Below are positions 16,852-25,246 of a stretch of 64,000 bases of DNA, piece after piece (position 1 is the first letter of the stretch; every line of letters begins with the position of its first letter). The stretch lies in contig NC_013929.1 of NCBI RefSeq assembly GCF_000091305.1, positions 7,502,001 to 7,566,000 on the forward strand. Reading direction: 5' to 3'. The position numbers and the translations under genes were made by a program. The DNA comes from Streptomyces scabiei 87.22. GTDB taxonomy: Bacteria; Actinomycetota; Actinomycetes; Streptomycetales; Streptomycetaceae. The notes below the pieces were generated by a model. The model ran no database searches and was not told the origin of the DNA. It was given only the letters and a program-made list of their open reading frames with translations.

Positions 16852-16920
16852 GAGTGAGTCCGACAAGCGAACTCGCGGGGACGGCGAGTGAGTCCGGGAA
16901 CCGAACTCACTGGGAGGACG
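16852..16920 (+). promoter_or_regulatory. Tandem hairpin units before ftsL
   Basis: Two imperfect 34-bp copies start at 16852 and 16886, each beginning GAGTGAGTCC and carrying GAACTC. In copy 1 GTGAGT (16854-59) can pair with ACTCGC (16871-76, one G-U). In copy 2 GTGAGT (16888-93) pairs with ACTCAC (16905-10), with an inner CGG/CCG. ACTCGC of copy 1 can instead pair perfectly with GCGAGT at 16884-89, so alternative folds exist. The second hairpin ends just before the GGGAGGA ribosome-binding site of ftsL. This could tune ftsL translation (inference). Confidence 0.5.
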
Positions 16921-16921
16921 C

Positions 16922-17524
16922 GTGAGCAGGAAACCCGAACTGAGAGGCAGGGCCGCCCGTCTCGCGCGGCTCCTGCCCGTGCGGCCCAAAGGGGCGGCGC
17001 GCACGCCCTTCGTCCTCCTCGTCGTCCTGCTGCTGGGCGGCGGCCTGATCGGTCTCCTCGTACTGAACTCCGCGCTCAGTGAAGGGTCGTTCAAGCTCGA
17101 CGACCTCCAGGACGACGTCAAGAGCTACACCGACGAGGAACAGGCGCTCCAGCGCGACGTGGACGCCTACTCCGCACCCGACGCCCTCCAGCGCCGCGCC
17201 CGCGAACTGGGCATGGTCCCCGGCGGGGACCCGGCCTTCCTGAACCCCGACGGCACGGTCGAGGGCGTACCGAGCCCCGCCCGGCAGACCGTGGCCCGTA
17301 TGCCGCTCGTCCTCGCGCCCGAGATCCTGGACCCCGGCCCGCCCGCGAGCCCGTCCCCCACCACGAGCCCCCCGGCCTCCGCGACGCCGTCGCAGCCGCC
17401 GACCCCGTCGCCGTCGCAGCCGCCCACGCGGACCCCGGCCGCCGGGGGCACCCCCGCCCCGCCCCTCACGCCCACCAGCCCGCCCGTACAGTCCCCCCAG
17501 CTCCCGACGACCCCCGGCAGGTGA
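16922..17524 (+). CDS. ftsL: Cell division protein FtsL
   Basis: A 200-residue bitopic divisome protein. The cytoplasmic N-terminus is basic, one membrane helix follows (about 28-50), then a short coiled coil (about 58-95, LDDLQDDVKSYTDEEQAL) ending with RARELGMVPGG, typical of FtsL/DivIC-like proteins. An unusually long Pro/Ser/Thr tail (about 135-200) follows. FtsL bridges FtsQ and the FtsW/FtsI synthase. The GTG start follows GGGAGGA. Its stop overlaps ftsI as GTGA (17521-17524). Identification rests on topology and position, because FtsL sequences are poorly conserved. Confidence 0.88.
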   Translation: MSRKPELRGRAARLARLLPVRPKGAARTPFVLLVVLLLGGGLIGLLVLNSALSEGSFKLDDLQDDVKSYTDEEQALQRDVDAYSAPDALQRRARELGMVPGGDPAFLNPDGTVEGVPSPARQTVARMPLVLAPEILDPGPPASPSPTTSPPASATPSQPPTPSPSQPPTRTPAAGGTPAPPLTPTSPPVQSPQLPTTPGR

Positions 17525-19497
17525 CGGAAGTGGCCGATTCAGGCAGGCAGCCCCCCCGCCGCCGCGTACCCGGACCCGCCCGGCCGGCGCGTCCGGGGGG
17601 CCGGCAGCCCCGGCCGGGCCCCGGCGCGCGGCCCGCCGCGCAGCGCCGCCCCGCCCCGCCCCGGCAGCAGGCCGGGCGCACCATCCGGCTGGGCAGCCCC
17701 CGCCCCCGGCTGCGCATGGTCAGCCTCGCGCTGACCCTGGTGATGATCGCCTTCGTCGTACGGCTCCTGCAGGTCCAGGCCGTCGACGCGAGCGAGTACG
17801 CCTCCAAGGCCGACCGGAACCGGTACGTCGGCCGGGTGCTGGCCGCCGAGCGGGGCGGGATCACCGACCGCAACGGCGTCGACCTCGCGATCAGCACCGA
17901 CGCCAACGACATCACGGCCGACCCGACGATGTTCACGCGCGACCAGCTGAAGATCGACGACGGGCCCGAGCAGGCGGCCGCCCTCCTCGCGCCGATCCTC
18001 GGCGCGGACCAGGAGGCGCTCACCGAGAAACTGAGCACCCGCGACACGCGCTACGTCGTCCTCGCCCGCCGCCAGACCCCCCAGGTCTGGAACCAGATCA
18101 GCGACCTGCGGTCCGCCCTCCTCAAGCGGTCCGGCGAGGAGAAGGGCACGGTCAACGTCCTGGCCGGCGTCTTCCAGGAACCCAGCAGCCAGCGCGTGTA
18201 CCCCAACGGCGGCCTCGCCTCCGGGATACTGGGCTGGGTCAACGCCGAGGGCAAGGGCGGCGGCGGCATCGAGCAGCAGCTGAACAGCCGGCTGTCGGGC
18301 AAGGACGGCAAGATCCGCTACGCCCAGTCCGGCGGCCGTCTCGTGCCCACCGCGGGCTCCACCGAGACCCCCGCCGTGGCCGGCTCCGACGTGGAGCTGA
18401 CCATCGACCGCGACATCCAGTGGGCCGCGCAGAACGCCATCAGCGAGCAGGTGAAGAAGTCCCGGGCCGACCGCGGCTACGTGATCGTGCAGGACACCCG
18501 CACCGGCGAGGTCCTCGCCATGGCCAACTCGCCCGGCTTCGACCCCAACGACCTCACGAAGGCGAACCCGGACGCGCTCGGCAACGCGGCCCTCCAGGAC
18601 GCCTACGAGCCCGGCTCCACCGCCAAGGTCATGTCGATGGCGGCCGTGCTGGAGGAGAACGTCGCCACCCCCGGCACCCATGTCACCGTGCCCAACCGGC
18701 TGCACCGCGGCGACCGGCTGTTCAAGGACGACATCGACCACCCGACCTGGTACCTGACCCTCAACGGCGTCCTCGCCAAGTCCAGCAACATCGGCACCAT
18801 CCTCGCCACCGGCGAACTCGGCAGGAACCAGCGCGAGTCCAACAAGATCCTCTACTCGTACCTGCGCAAGTTCGGCCTCGGCAGCTACACCGGCCTCGGC
18901 TTCCCCGGCGAGACCAAGGGCATCCTGGCCGCGCCCGGCGACTGGTCGACCTCGCAGCAGTACACGATTCCTTTCGGCCAGGGCGTGTCGATGAACGCCA
19001 TGCAGGCGGCCTCCGTCTACTCGACGATCGCCAACGGCGGCGTACGCGTCGAACCGACCCTCGTACGGGGCACCAAGGGACCGGACGGCCGCTTCACTCC
19101 CTCCCCCCGGCCCGGTAAGAGCCGGGTCGTGAGCGAGAAGACCGCGAAGACCCTCGCCCGGATGCTGGAGTCCGTGGTGGACGACGAGGAGGGCACCGGT
19201 ACCAAGGCGCGCATCCCCGGCTACCGGGTCGCGGGCAAGACGGGTACGGCCAACCGTGTGGATCCGGCCACCGGCCGCTACCGCGGCTACACCTCGTCGT
19301 TCGCCGGGTTCGCGCCCGCCGACAAGCCGAGGATCACCGTCTACTGCGCGATCCAGAACGCCACCAAGGGCAACTACTTCGGCGGCCAGATCTGCGGCCC
19401 CATCTACAAGGAGGTCATGGAGTTCGCCCTGAAGACCCTCCAGGTCCCGCCCACCGGGGCGAAGCCGGCGAACCTGCCGGTCGCCTTCACTCCCTGA
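17521..19497 (+). CDS. ftsI: Septal peptidoglycan transpeptidase FtsI (class B PBP)
   Basis: A 658-residue penicillin-binding protein that cross-links septal peptidoglycan with FtsW. It has a long Arg/Pro-rich cytoplasmic N-terminus (1-65), a membrane helix (about 66-85), a dimerisation domain, and the transpeptidase domain with the active-site motif STAK (Ser366-Lys369), SSN (421-423) and KTG (573-575), all intact. Streptomycetes can live without it as mycelium but need it for sporulation septa (family knowledge). It is coupled to ftsL by a four-base GTGA overlap. Confidence 0.96.
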   Translation: MTEVADSGRQPPRRRVPGPARPARPGGRQPRPGPGARPAAQRRPAPPRQQAGRTIRLGSPRPRLRMVSLALTLVMIAFVVRLLQVQAVDASEYASKADRNRYVGRVLAAERGGITDRNGVDLAISTDANDITADPTMFTRDQLKIDDGPEQAAALLAPILGADQEALTEKLSTRDTRYVVLARRQTPQVWNQISDLRSALLKRSGEEKGTVNVLAGVFQEPSSQRVYPNGGLASGILGWVNAEGKGGGGIEQQLNSRLSGKDGKIRYAQSGGRLVPTAGSTETPAVAGSDVELTIDRDIQWAAQNAISEQVKKSRADRGYVIVQDTRTGEVLAMANSPGFDPNDLTKANPDALGNAALQDAYEPGSTAKVMSMAAVLEENVATPGTHVTVPNRLHRGDRLFKDDIDHPTWYLTLNGVLAKSSNIGTILATGELGRNQRESNKILYSYLRKFGLGSYTGLGFPGETKGILAAPGDWSTSQQYTIPFGQGVSMNAMQAASVYSTIANGGVRVEPTLVRGTKGPDGRFTPSPRPGKSRVVSEKTAKTLARMLESVVDDEEGTGTKARIPGYRVAGKTGTANRVDPATGRYRGYTSSFAGFAPADKPRITVYCAIQNATKGNYFGGQICGPIYKEVMEFALKTLQVPPTGAKPANLPVAFTP

Positions 19498-19571
19498 CCC
19501 GCCCCCCGACCCGCCTTCCGTCCCCCACCCGATCCGTCCGCCGATCAGCGCAACCAGCCAGGAACCGCCTC

Positions 19572-21239
19572 GTGACCATGATCACTCCCGGCCCGGGGGA
19601 CCACCCGCCGCGGCCCCGCTCGCACAAACCCTCGCTTCGCCCCGCCGGGGGTGCGCCCGGTACGCTCACCGCCGTGCCACACGCTGATCAGTCCCAAACC
19701 ACCCAGAAGGACGTTCCCGTGACCTACCCGGGACCGCCCAGGCCGCTCCAGGTCTCCGCCACATCCCTCGCGGACCTCGCCGGCCAGCTGGGCGCCGAGC
19801 AGCCGGGAAGCGCCGCGGAGGTCACGGGCATCACCCACGACTCGCGCGCCGTCCGCCCCGGCGACCTGTACGCCGCCCTGCCCGGTGCCCGTCTGCACGG
19901 AGCCGACTTCGCGGACCAGGCGGCCGGCCTGGGCGCCGTCGCCGTGCTCACCGACCCGAGCGGCGCCGAGCGCGCCGCCGCCGCGGGACTCCCCGCGCTC
20001 GTGGTGGACGACCCGCGCGCGCGGATGGGCGAGCTGGCGGCCACCATCTACGGCCGCCCGGGCCGCGACCTGCTCCAGATCGGCATCACCGGCACCTCCG
20101 GCAAGACCACTACCGCCTACCTCGTCGAGGGCGGCCTGCGGACCGTGCGCTCCACGGGGCTCATCGGCACGGTGGAGATGCGCGTCGGCGACGAGCGCAT
20201 CAAGTCCGAGCGGACCACCCCCGAGGCCACCGACCTGCAGGCCCTGTTCGCGGTCATGCGCGAACGCGGTGTCGACTCGGTCGTGATGGAGGTGTCCAGC
20301 CACGCCCTGGTCCTCGGCCGGGTCGACGGCTGCGTCTTCGACGTGGCGGTCTTCAACAACCTCAGCCCGGAGCACATGGAGTTCCACTCCGGCATGGAGG
20401 ACTACTTCCAGGCCAAGGCGCAGCTGTTCACCCCGGAGCGCAGTCGGCTCGGCGTCGTCAACCTCGACGACGAGTACGGCCGCCGGCTCGTCGACGAGGC
20501 CACGGTTCCCGTCGTCACCTTCTCCGCCGAGGGGCACCCGGACGCCGACTGGCGCGCCGAGGACGTCCGCGTCGGCCCGCTGGACTCCACGTTCACGGTC
20601 GTCGGGCCCAAGGGCGAGCGGATCTCCGCCAGGTCGCCGCTGCCGGGCTCCTTCAACGTCGCCAACACCCTCGCGGCCGTCGCCGCGCTGGCCGTCGCCG
20701 GGATCGACCCGCAGACCGCCGCGGACGGCGTCGCCGCCGTACCGGGCGTGCCGGGCCGGCTGGAGCGCGTGGACGCCGGGCAGCCCTACCTGGCGGTCGT
20801 CGACTACGCCCACAAGACGGACGCCGTCGAGTCGGTCCTCAAGGCGCTGCGCAAGGTCACCGAGGGCCGCCTGCACATCGTGCTCGGCTGCGGCGGCGAC
20901 CGGGACACGACCAAGCGCGCGCCGATGGGCGCCGCCATGGCCCGGCTCTCCGACACGGCCGTACTGACCTCCGACAACCCCCGCTCCGAGGACCCCCTCG
21001 CGATCCTCGCGACGATGCTCGAGGGCGCGGCGTCCGTGCCGGCGCACGAGCGCGGCGAGGTCCTCCTCTTCGAGGACCGTGCCGCCGCGATCGCCGCGAC
21101 GGTGGCGCGCGCGCGGCCGGGCGACACCGTCCTCGTCGCGGGCAAGGGCCACGAGCAGGGCCAGGACATCGCCGGCGTGGTCCGTCCCTTCGACGACCGC
21201 CAGGTGCTTCGCGAAGCTATCCAGCAGACCCAGGGATGA
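19572..21239 (+). CDS. murE: UDP-MurNAc-tripeptide synthetase MurE
   Basis: A cytoplasmic ligase that adds the third stem residue, which is LL-diaminopimelate in streptomycetes. The ATP loop is GTSGKTTT (174-181 counted from GTG 19572), the Mur Lys-containing and His motifs are present, and DNPRSEDP near residue 475 is the DAP-selecting signature. Two starts compete. GTG 19572 gives 555 residues with a disordered 49-residue extension. GTG 19719 gives 506 residues, matches usual MurE length and has AGAAGG eight bases upstream. The upstream start is reported because the frame is continuous, but the shorter form may be real. Confidence 0.93.
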   Translation: MTMITPGPGDHPPRPRSHKPSLRPAGGAPGTLTAVPHADQSQTTQKDVPVTYPGPPRPLQVSATSLADLAGQLGAEQPGSAAEVTGITHDSRAVRPGDLYAALPGARLHGADFADQAAGLGAVAVLTDPSGAERAAAAGLPALVVDDPRARMGELAATIYGRPGRDLLQIGITGTSGKTTTAYLVEGGLRTVRSTGLIGTVEMRVGDERIKSERTTPEATDLQALFAVMRERGVDSVVMEVSSHALVLGRVDGCVFDVAVFNNLSPEHMEFHSGMEDYFQAKAQLFTPERSRLGVVNLDDEYGRRLVDEATVPVVTFSAEGHPDADWRAEDVRVGPLDSTFTVVGPKGERISARSPLPGSFNVANTLAAVAALAVAGIDPQTAADGVAAVPGVPGRLERVDAGQPYLAVVDYAHKTDAVESVLKALRKVTEGRLHIVLGCGGDRDTTKRAPMGAAMARLSDTAVLTSDNPRSEDPLAILATMLEGAASVPAHERGEVLLFEDRAAAIAATVARARPGDTVLVAGKGHEQGQDIAGVVRPFDDRQVLREAIQQTQG

Positions 21240-21243
21240 ACTT

Positions 21244-22659
21244 GTGATCGCCCTCTCCCTCGCCGAGATCGCAGACGTCGTCGGCGGGCAGACGCACGAC
21301 ATACCGGATCCGTCGGCGCAGGTCACCGGACCGGTCGTCCGGGACTCCCGTGAGGTGGTGCCCGGCAGCCTCTTCGTCGCCTTCGCGGGCGAGCGCGTGG
21401 ACGGTCACGACTTCGCGGCCGCGGTCGTCGAGGCGGGTGCGGCAGCGGTGCTGGCGTCCCGTCCCGTCGGCGTGCCCGCGATCGTCGTGCCCGACGTCCA
21501 GGCGGCGCTCGGCGCCCTCGCCCGGCACGTCGTCCGAAAGCTCGGCACCACCCTCGTGGCCCTCACCGGCTCCGCGGGCAAGACCAGCACCAAGGACCTC
21601 GTCGCCCAGGTGCTCCGGCGCAAGGCGCCGACCGTGTTCACGCCCGGCTCCCTCAACAACGAGATCGGGCTGCCCCTCACCGCCCTCAGCGCCACGGAGG
21701 AGACCCGTTTCCTCGTCCTGGAGATGGGCGCCCGCGGCATCGGCCACATCCGGTACCTCACCGGGCTGACACCGCCGAAGATCGGTCTCGTGCTCAACGT
21801 CGGCACCGCCCACATCGGCGAGTTCGGCGGCCGCGAGCAGATCGCGCAGGCCAAGGGCGAGCTGGTGGAGGCCCTGCCGTCCGCGGAGGAGGGCGGCGCC
21901 GCGATCCTCAACGCCGACGACCCCCTCGTGCGGGCCATGGCGTCCCGTACGAAGGCCCGCGTGATCCTCTTCGGCGAGTCCGGCGAAGCGGACGTACGGG
22001 CCGAGAACGTGACGCTCACGGACGCCGGACAGCCCGCCTTCCGGCTTCACACACCCTCCGGTGCAAGTGATGTGACCATGCGCCTGTACGGTGAGCACCA
22101 CGTGTCGAACGCGCTCGCCGCGGCCGCCGTCGCCCATGAGCTGGGCATGTCCGTAAGTGAGATCGCCACCGCGCTCTCCGAGGCGGGCTCCCTCTCCCGC
22201 TGGCGCATGGAGGTCACCGAGCGCCCGGACGGCGTGACGGTCGTCAACGACGCCTACAACGCGAACCCCGAGTCCATGCGGGCCGCTCTGCGCGCGCTCG
22301 CGGCCATGGGCAAGGGGCGGCGGACCTGGGCGGTGCTCGGCAAGATGGCCGAGCTCGGGGACGAGGCGCTCGCCGAGCACGACGCGGTCGGACGGCTCGC
22401 CGTCCGGCTCAATGTCGGCAAGCTCGTCGCGGTCGGGGGCAGGGAAGCGTCCTGGCTGCAACTGGGCGCATATAACGAGGGTTCGTGGGGTGAGGAGTCG
22501 GTGCACGTGTCCGACGCACAGGCGGCGATCGACCTGTTGCGCAGTCAGCTGCGCCCGGGGGACGTCGTGCTCGTGAAGGCGTCCCGGTCGGTCGGGCTCG
22601 AGAGCGTGGCGCAGGCGCTGCTCGACAGCGGCAACGAGGGTGAGGTCGCCGCCCGATGA
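21244..22659 (+). CDS. murF: UDP-MurNAc-pentapeptide synthetase MurF
   Basis: A 471-residue Mur ligase that adds D-Ala-D-Ala to the UDP-MurNAc-tripeptide. The ATP loop is TGSAGKTSTK (about 112-121). NNEIGLPLT and the C-terminal domain motif NDAYNANPESM are diagnostic. GTG 21244 lies five bases after the murE stop. The start was chosen for the conserved N-terminus (LAEIADVVGG), although the frame runs further upstream inside murE. The stop overlaps the mraY start as ATGA. Confidence 0.96.
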   Translation: MIALSLAEIADVVGGQTHDIPDPSAQVTGPVVRDSREVVPGSLFVAFAGERVDGHDFAAAVVEAGAAAVLASRPVGVPAIVVPDVQAALGALARHVVRKLGTTLVALTGSAGKTSTKDLVAQVLRRKAPTVFTPGSLNNEIGLPLTALSATEETRFLVLEMGARGIGHIRYLTGLTPPKIGLVLNVGTAHIGEFGGREQIAQAKGELVEALPSAEEGGAAILNADDPLVRAMASRTKARVILFGESGEADVRAENVTLTDAGQPAFRLHTPSGASDVTMRLYGEHHVSNALAAAAVAHELGMSVSEIATALSEAGSLSRWRMEVTERPDGVTVVNDAYNANPESMRAALRALAAMGKGRRTWAVLGKMAELGDEALAEHDAVGRLAVRLNVGKLVAVGGREASWLQLGAYNEGSWGEESVHVSDAQAAIDLLRSQLRPGDVVLVKASRSVGLESVAQALLDSGNEGEVAAR

Positions 22660-23729
22660 TGAATCAGATCCTGTTCGCAGGAGTCATTGGTCTCTTCCTG
22701 ACCCTGGTCGGCACCCCGTTGCTGATCAAGCTGCTGGCCCGCAAGGGCTACGGCCAGTACATCCGCGACGACGGCCCGCGCGAGCACGCCAGCAAGCGCG
22801 GTACGCCGACCATGGGTGGTATCGCCTTCATCCTGGCGACGATCGTCGCGTACTTCCTCGCCAAGGTGATCTCGGGCCAGCCGCCCACCTTCTCCGGGCT
22901 GCTGGTGCTCGGTCTGATGGCGGGCATGGGCCTCGTCGGCTTCCTCGACGACTACATCAAGATCGTCAAGCGTCGCTCGCTCGGCCTGCGGGCCAAGGCG
23001 AAGATGGCCGGCCAGCTGATCGTCGGCATCGGCTTCGCGGTGCTCGCGCTGCAGTTCCCGGACGCCCGCGACCAGACGCCCGCCTCCACCAAGATCTCCT
23101 TCGTCCAGGACTTCGGCTGGACCATCGGCCCGGTGCTGTTCGTCATCTGGGCGCTGTTCATGATCCTCGCCATGTCGAACGGCGTGAACCTCACCGACGG
23201 CCTCGACGGCCTCGCCACCGGCGCCTCCGTCCTCGTCTTCGGCGCGTACACCTTCATCGGCGTCTGGCAGTTCCAGGAGTCCTGCGCCAACACGCAGACC
23301 CTGACCAACCCCTCCGCCTGCTACGAGGTACGCGATCCACTGGACCTCGCGATCGTGGCCTCCGCGCTGATGGGCGCCTGCCTCGGCTTCCTGTGGTGGA
23401 ACACCTCGCCGGCCAAGATCTTCATGGGCGACACCGGTTCGCTGGCCCTCGGCGGCGCGCTCGCCGGTCTCGCGATCTGCTCCCGCACCGAGCTGCTCCT
23501 CGCGCTCCTCGGCGGCCTGTTCGTCCTCATCACCATGTCGGTCGTCATCCAGGTCGGCTCGTTCAAGCTGACCGGCAAGCGGGTCTTCCGGATGGCCCCG
23601 CTCCAGCACCACTTCGAACTCAAGGGCTGGTCCGAGGTCCTCGTCGTGGTCCGCTTCTGGATCATCCAGGGCATCTGTGTGATCGTCGGACTGGGCCTCT
23701 TCTACGCGGGATGGGCGGCCGAGAAGTGA
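22656..23729 (+). CDS. mraY: Phospho-MurNAc-pentapeptide transferase MraY
   Basis: A 357-residue integral membrane enzyme that makes lipid I from UDP-MurNAc-pentapeptide and undecaprenyl phosphate. About ten membrane helices are evident. Key motifs are TPTMGG (about 50), the catalytic Asp pair in GFLDDYIK (about 90), NLTDGLDGLATG and GDTGSLALGG, then the Arg/His cytoplasmic loop APLQHHFE. The start ATGA overlaps murF and the end overlaps murD, so it is translated in a coupled chain. Confidence 0.97.
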   Translation: MMNQILFAGVIGLFLTLVGTPLLIKLLARKGYGQYIRDDGPREHASKRGTPTMGGIAFILATIVAYFLAKVISGQPPTFSGLLVLGLMAGMGLVGFLDDYIKIVKRRSLGLRAKAKMAGQLIVGIGFAVLALQFPDARDQTPASTKISFVQDFGWTIGPVLFVIWALFMILAMSNGVNLTDGLDGLATGASVLVFGAYTFIGVWQFQESCANTQTLTNPSACYEVRDPLDLAIVASALMGACLGFLWWNTSPAKIFMGDTGSLALGGALAGLAICSRTELLLALLGGLFVLITMSVVIQVGSFKLTGKRVFRMAPLQHHFELKGWSEVLVVVRFWIIQGICVIVGLGLFYAGWAAEK

Positions 23730-25147
23730 CCGACTGGCAGGGCAAGCGCGTCACCGTCGCCGGACTCGGCGTATCGGGCATCCCGGCGGCCAAGGTCCTG
23801 CACGGCCTCGGCGCCGCCGTCACGGTCGTCAACGACGGCGACGACGAACGCGCCCGCGCGCAGGCCGCCGACCTGGAGGCGCTCGGCATCACCGTGCGCC
23901 TCGGCGACGGCGCCACCCTGCCCGAGGGCACCGAACTCGTCGTCACGGCCCCCGGCTGGAAGCCCGACAAGCCGCTGTTCGACGCGGCACGCGCGGCCGG
24001 TCTGGAGATCTGGGGCGACATCGAGCTGGCCTGGCGGCTGCGGGGGCCGGACGCCGCCCCCTGGCTGGCCGTCACGGGCACCAACGGCAAGACCACGACC
24101 GTCCAGATGCTCGCCTCGATCCTGACGGCGGCGGGCCTGCGCACGGCCGCCGTCGGCAACATCGGCGTATCGCTGCTGGACGTCGTCCTCGGTGACGAGC
24201 CCTACGACGTGCTGGCCGTGGAGCTGTCCAGCTACCAGCTCCACTGGGCGCCCTCCCTGCGCGCCCACTCCGCCGCCGTCCTCAACCTCGCCCCCGACCA
24301 CCTCGACTGGCACGGCTCCATGGAGGCGTACGCCGCCGACAAGGGCCGCGTCTACGAGGGCAACCGGGTGGCCTGCGTCTACAACGTGGATGCCACCGAC
24401 AAACCGTCCACCGAGGACCTGGTGCGCGAGGCGGACGTCGAGGAGGGCTGCCGGGCCGTCGGATTCACGCTCGGCACCCCGGGACCGTCCCAACTGGGCG
24501 TCGTGGACGGCATCCTGGTCGACCGCGCCTTCGTCGAGAACCGGCAGAAGAACGCCCAGGAACTCGCCGAGGTCGCGGACGTGAACCCGCCGGCCCCCCA
24601 CAACATCGCCAACGCCCTCGCCGCGGCCGCCCTCGCCCGCGCCTACGGGGTGCCCGCCGCGGCCGTACGGGACGGCCTGCGGGCCTTCACACCGGACGCG
24701 CACCGCATCGCGCACGTGGCCGACGTGGACGGCGTCGCGTACATCGACGACTCCAAGGCCACCAACACGCACGCGGCGCAGGCCTCGTTGGCCGCGTACG
24801 AGTCGATCGTGTGGATCGCGGGCGGCCTCGCCAAGGGCGCCACCTTCGACGAGCTCGTCGCCGGTGCGGCCGGGCGGCTGCGGGGCGCCGTGCTGATCGG
24901 CGCGGACCGCGCGCTGATCCGGGAAGCGCTCGCGCGACACGCGCCCGAGGTGCCGGTCGTCGACCTCGACCGGACCGACACTGGGGCGATGCCCGCCGCC
25001 GTCCGCGAGGCGCGGACGCTGGCGCGGGCGGGCGACACCGTGCTCCTGGCGCCGGCCTGTGCGTCGATGGACATGTTCGTCAACTACAACAAGCGCGGGG
25101 ACGCGTTCGCGGAGGCTGTCCGCGAACTCTCCTCCGCGGACGGCTGA
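23726..25147 (+). CDS. murD: UDP-MurNAc-L-Ala:D-Glu ligase MurD
   Basis: A 473-residue Mur ligase adding D-glutamate. The Rossmann-like N-terminus has VTVAGLGVSGIPAAKVL, the ATP loop is TGTNGKTTT (about 115-123), and VELSSYQL, NLAPDHLDWHG and DDSKATNTHA are typical MurD motifs. GTG 23726 overlaps the mraY stop (GTGA) and was preferred over an in-frame ATG at 23711. The 88-base gap to ftsW is the largest break inside this run of genes and contains a small ORF with a strong ribosome-binding site. Confidence 0.95.
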   Translation: MTDWQGKRVTVAGLGVSGIPAAKVLHGLGAAVTVVNDGDDERARAQAADLEALGITVRLGDGATLPEGTELVVTAPGWKPDKPLFDAARAAGLEIWGDIELAWRLRGPDAAPWLAVTGTNGKTTTVQMLASILTAAGLRTAAVGNIGVSLLDVVLGDEPYDVLAVELSSYQLHWAPSLRAHSAAVLNLAPDHLDWHGSMEAYAADKGRVYEGNRVACVYNVDATDKPSTEDLVREADVEEGCRAVGFTLGTPGPSQLGVVDGILVDRAFVENRQKNAQELAEVADVNPPAPHNIANALAAAALARAYGVPAAAVRDGLRAFTPDAHRIAHVADVDGVAYIDDSKATNTHAAQASLAAYESIVWIAGGLAKGATFDELVAGAAGRLRGAVLIGADRALIREALARHAPEVPVVDLDRTDTGAMPAAVREARTLARAGDTVLLAPACASMDMFVNYNKRGDAFAEAVRELSSADG

Positions 25148-25195
25148 CCCGGCCCGGCCTCGCCTGGCGGCGCCGGGTGACCCTGGGAGGGACGC

Positions 25196-25246
25196 GTGAC
25201 ACGGATCCGTTCGGTCGGCGGCGAGGGTGCCCCCGATGCCCGGTAG
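25196..25246 (+). CDS. Candidate 16-codon upstream ORF overlapping ftsW start
   Basis: GTG 25196 stands five bases after GGGAGGGA, the best Shine-Dalgarno sequence in this stretch. It reads 16 codons (VTRIRSVGGEGAPDAR) to TAG 25244-25246, overlapping the first bases of ftsW in another frame. ftsW itself has only a modest site (GAGGG). Ribosomes ending at the TAG would sit on the ftsW start, so translational coupling is plausible. No homology can be judged at this length. Confidence 0.35.
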   Translation: MTRIRSVGGEGAPDAR

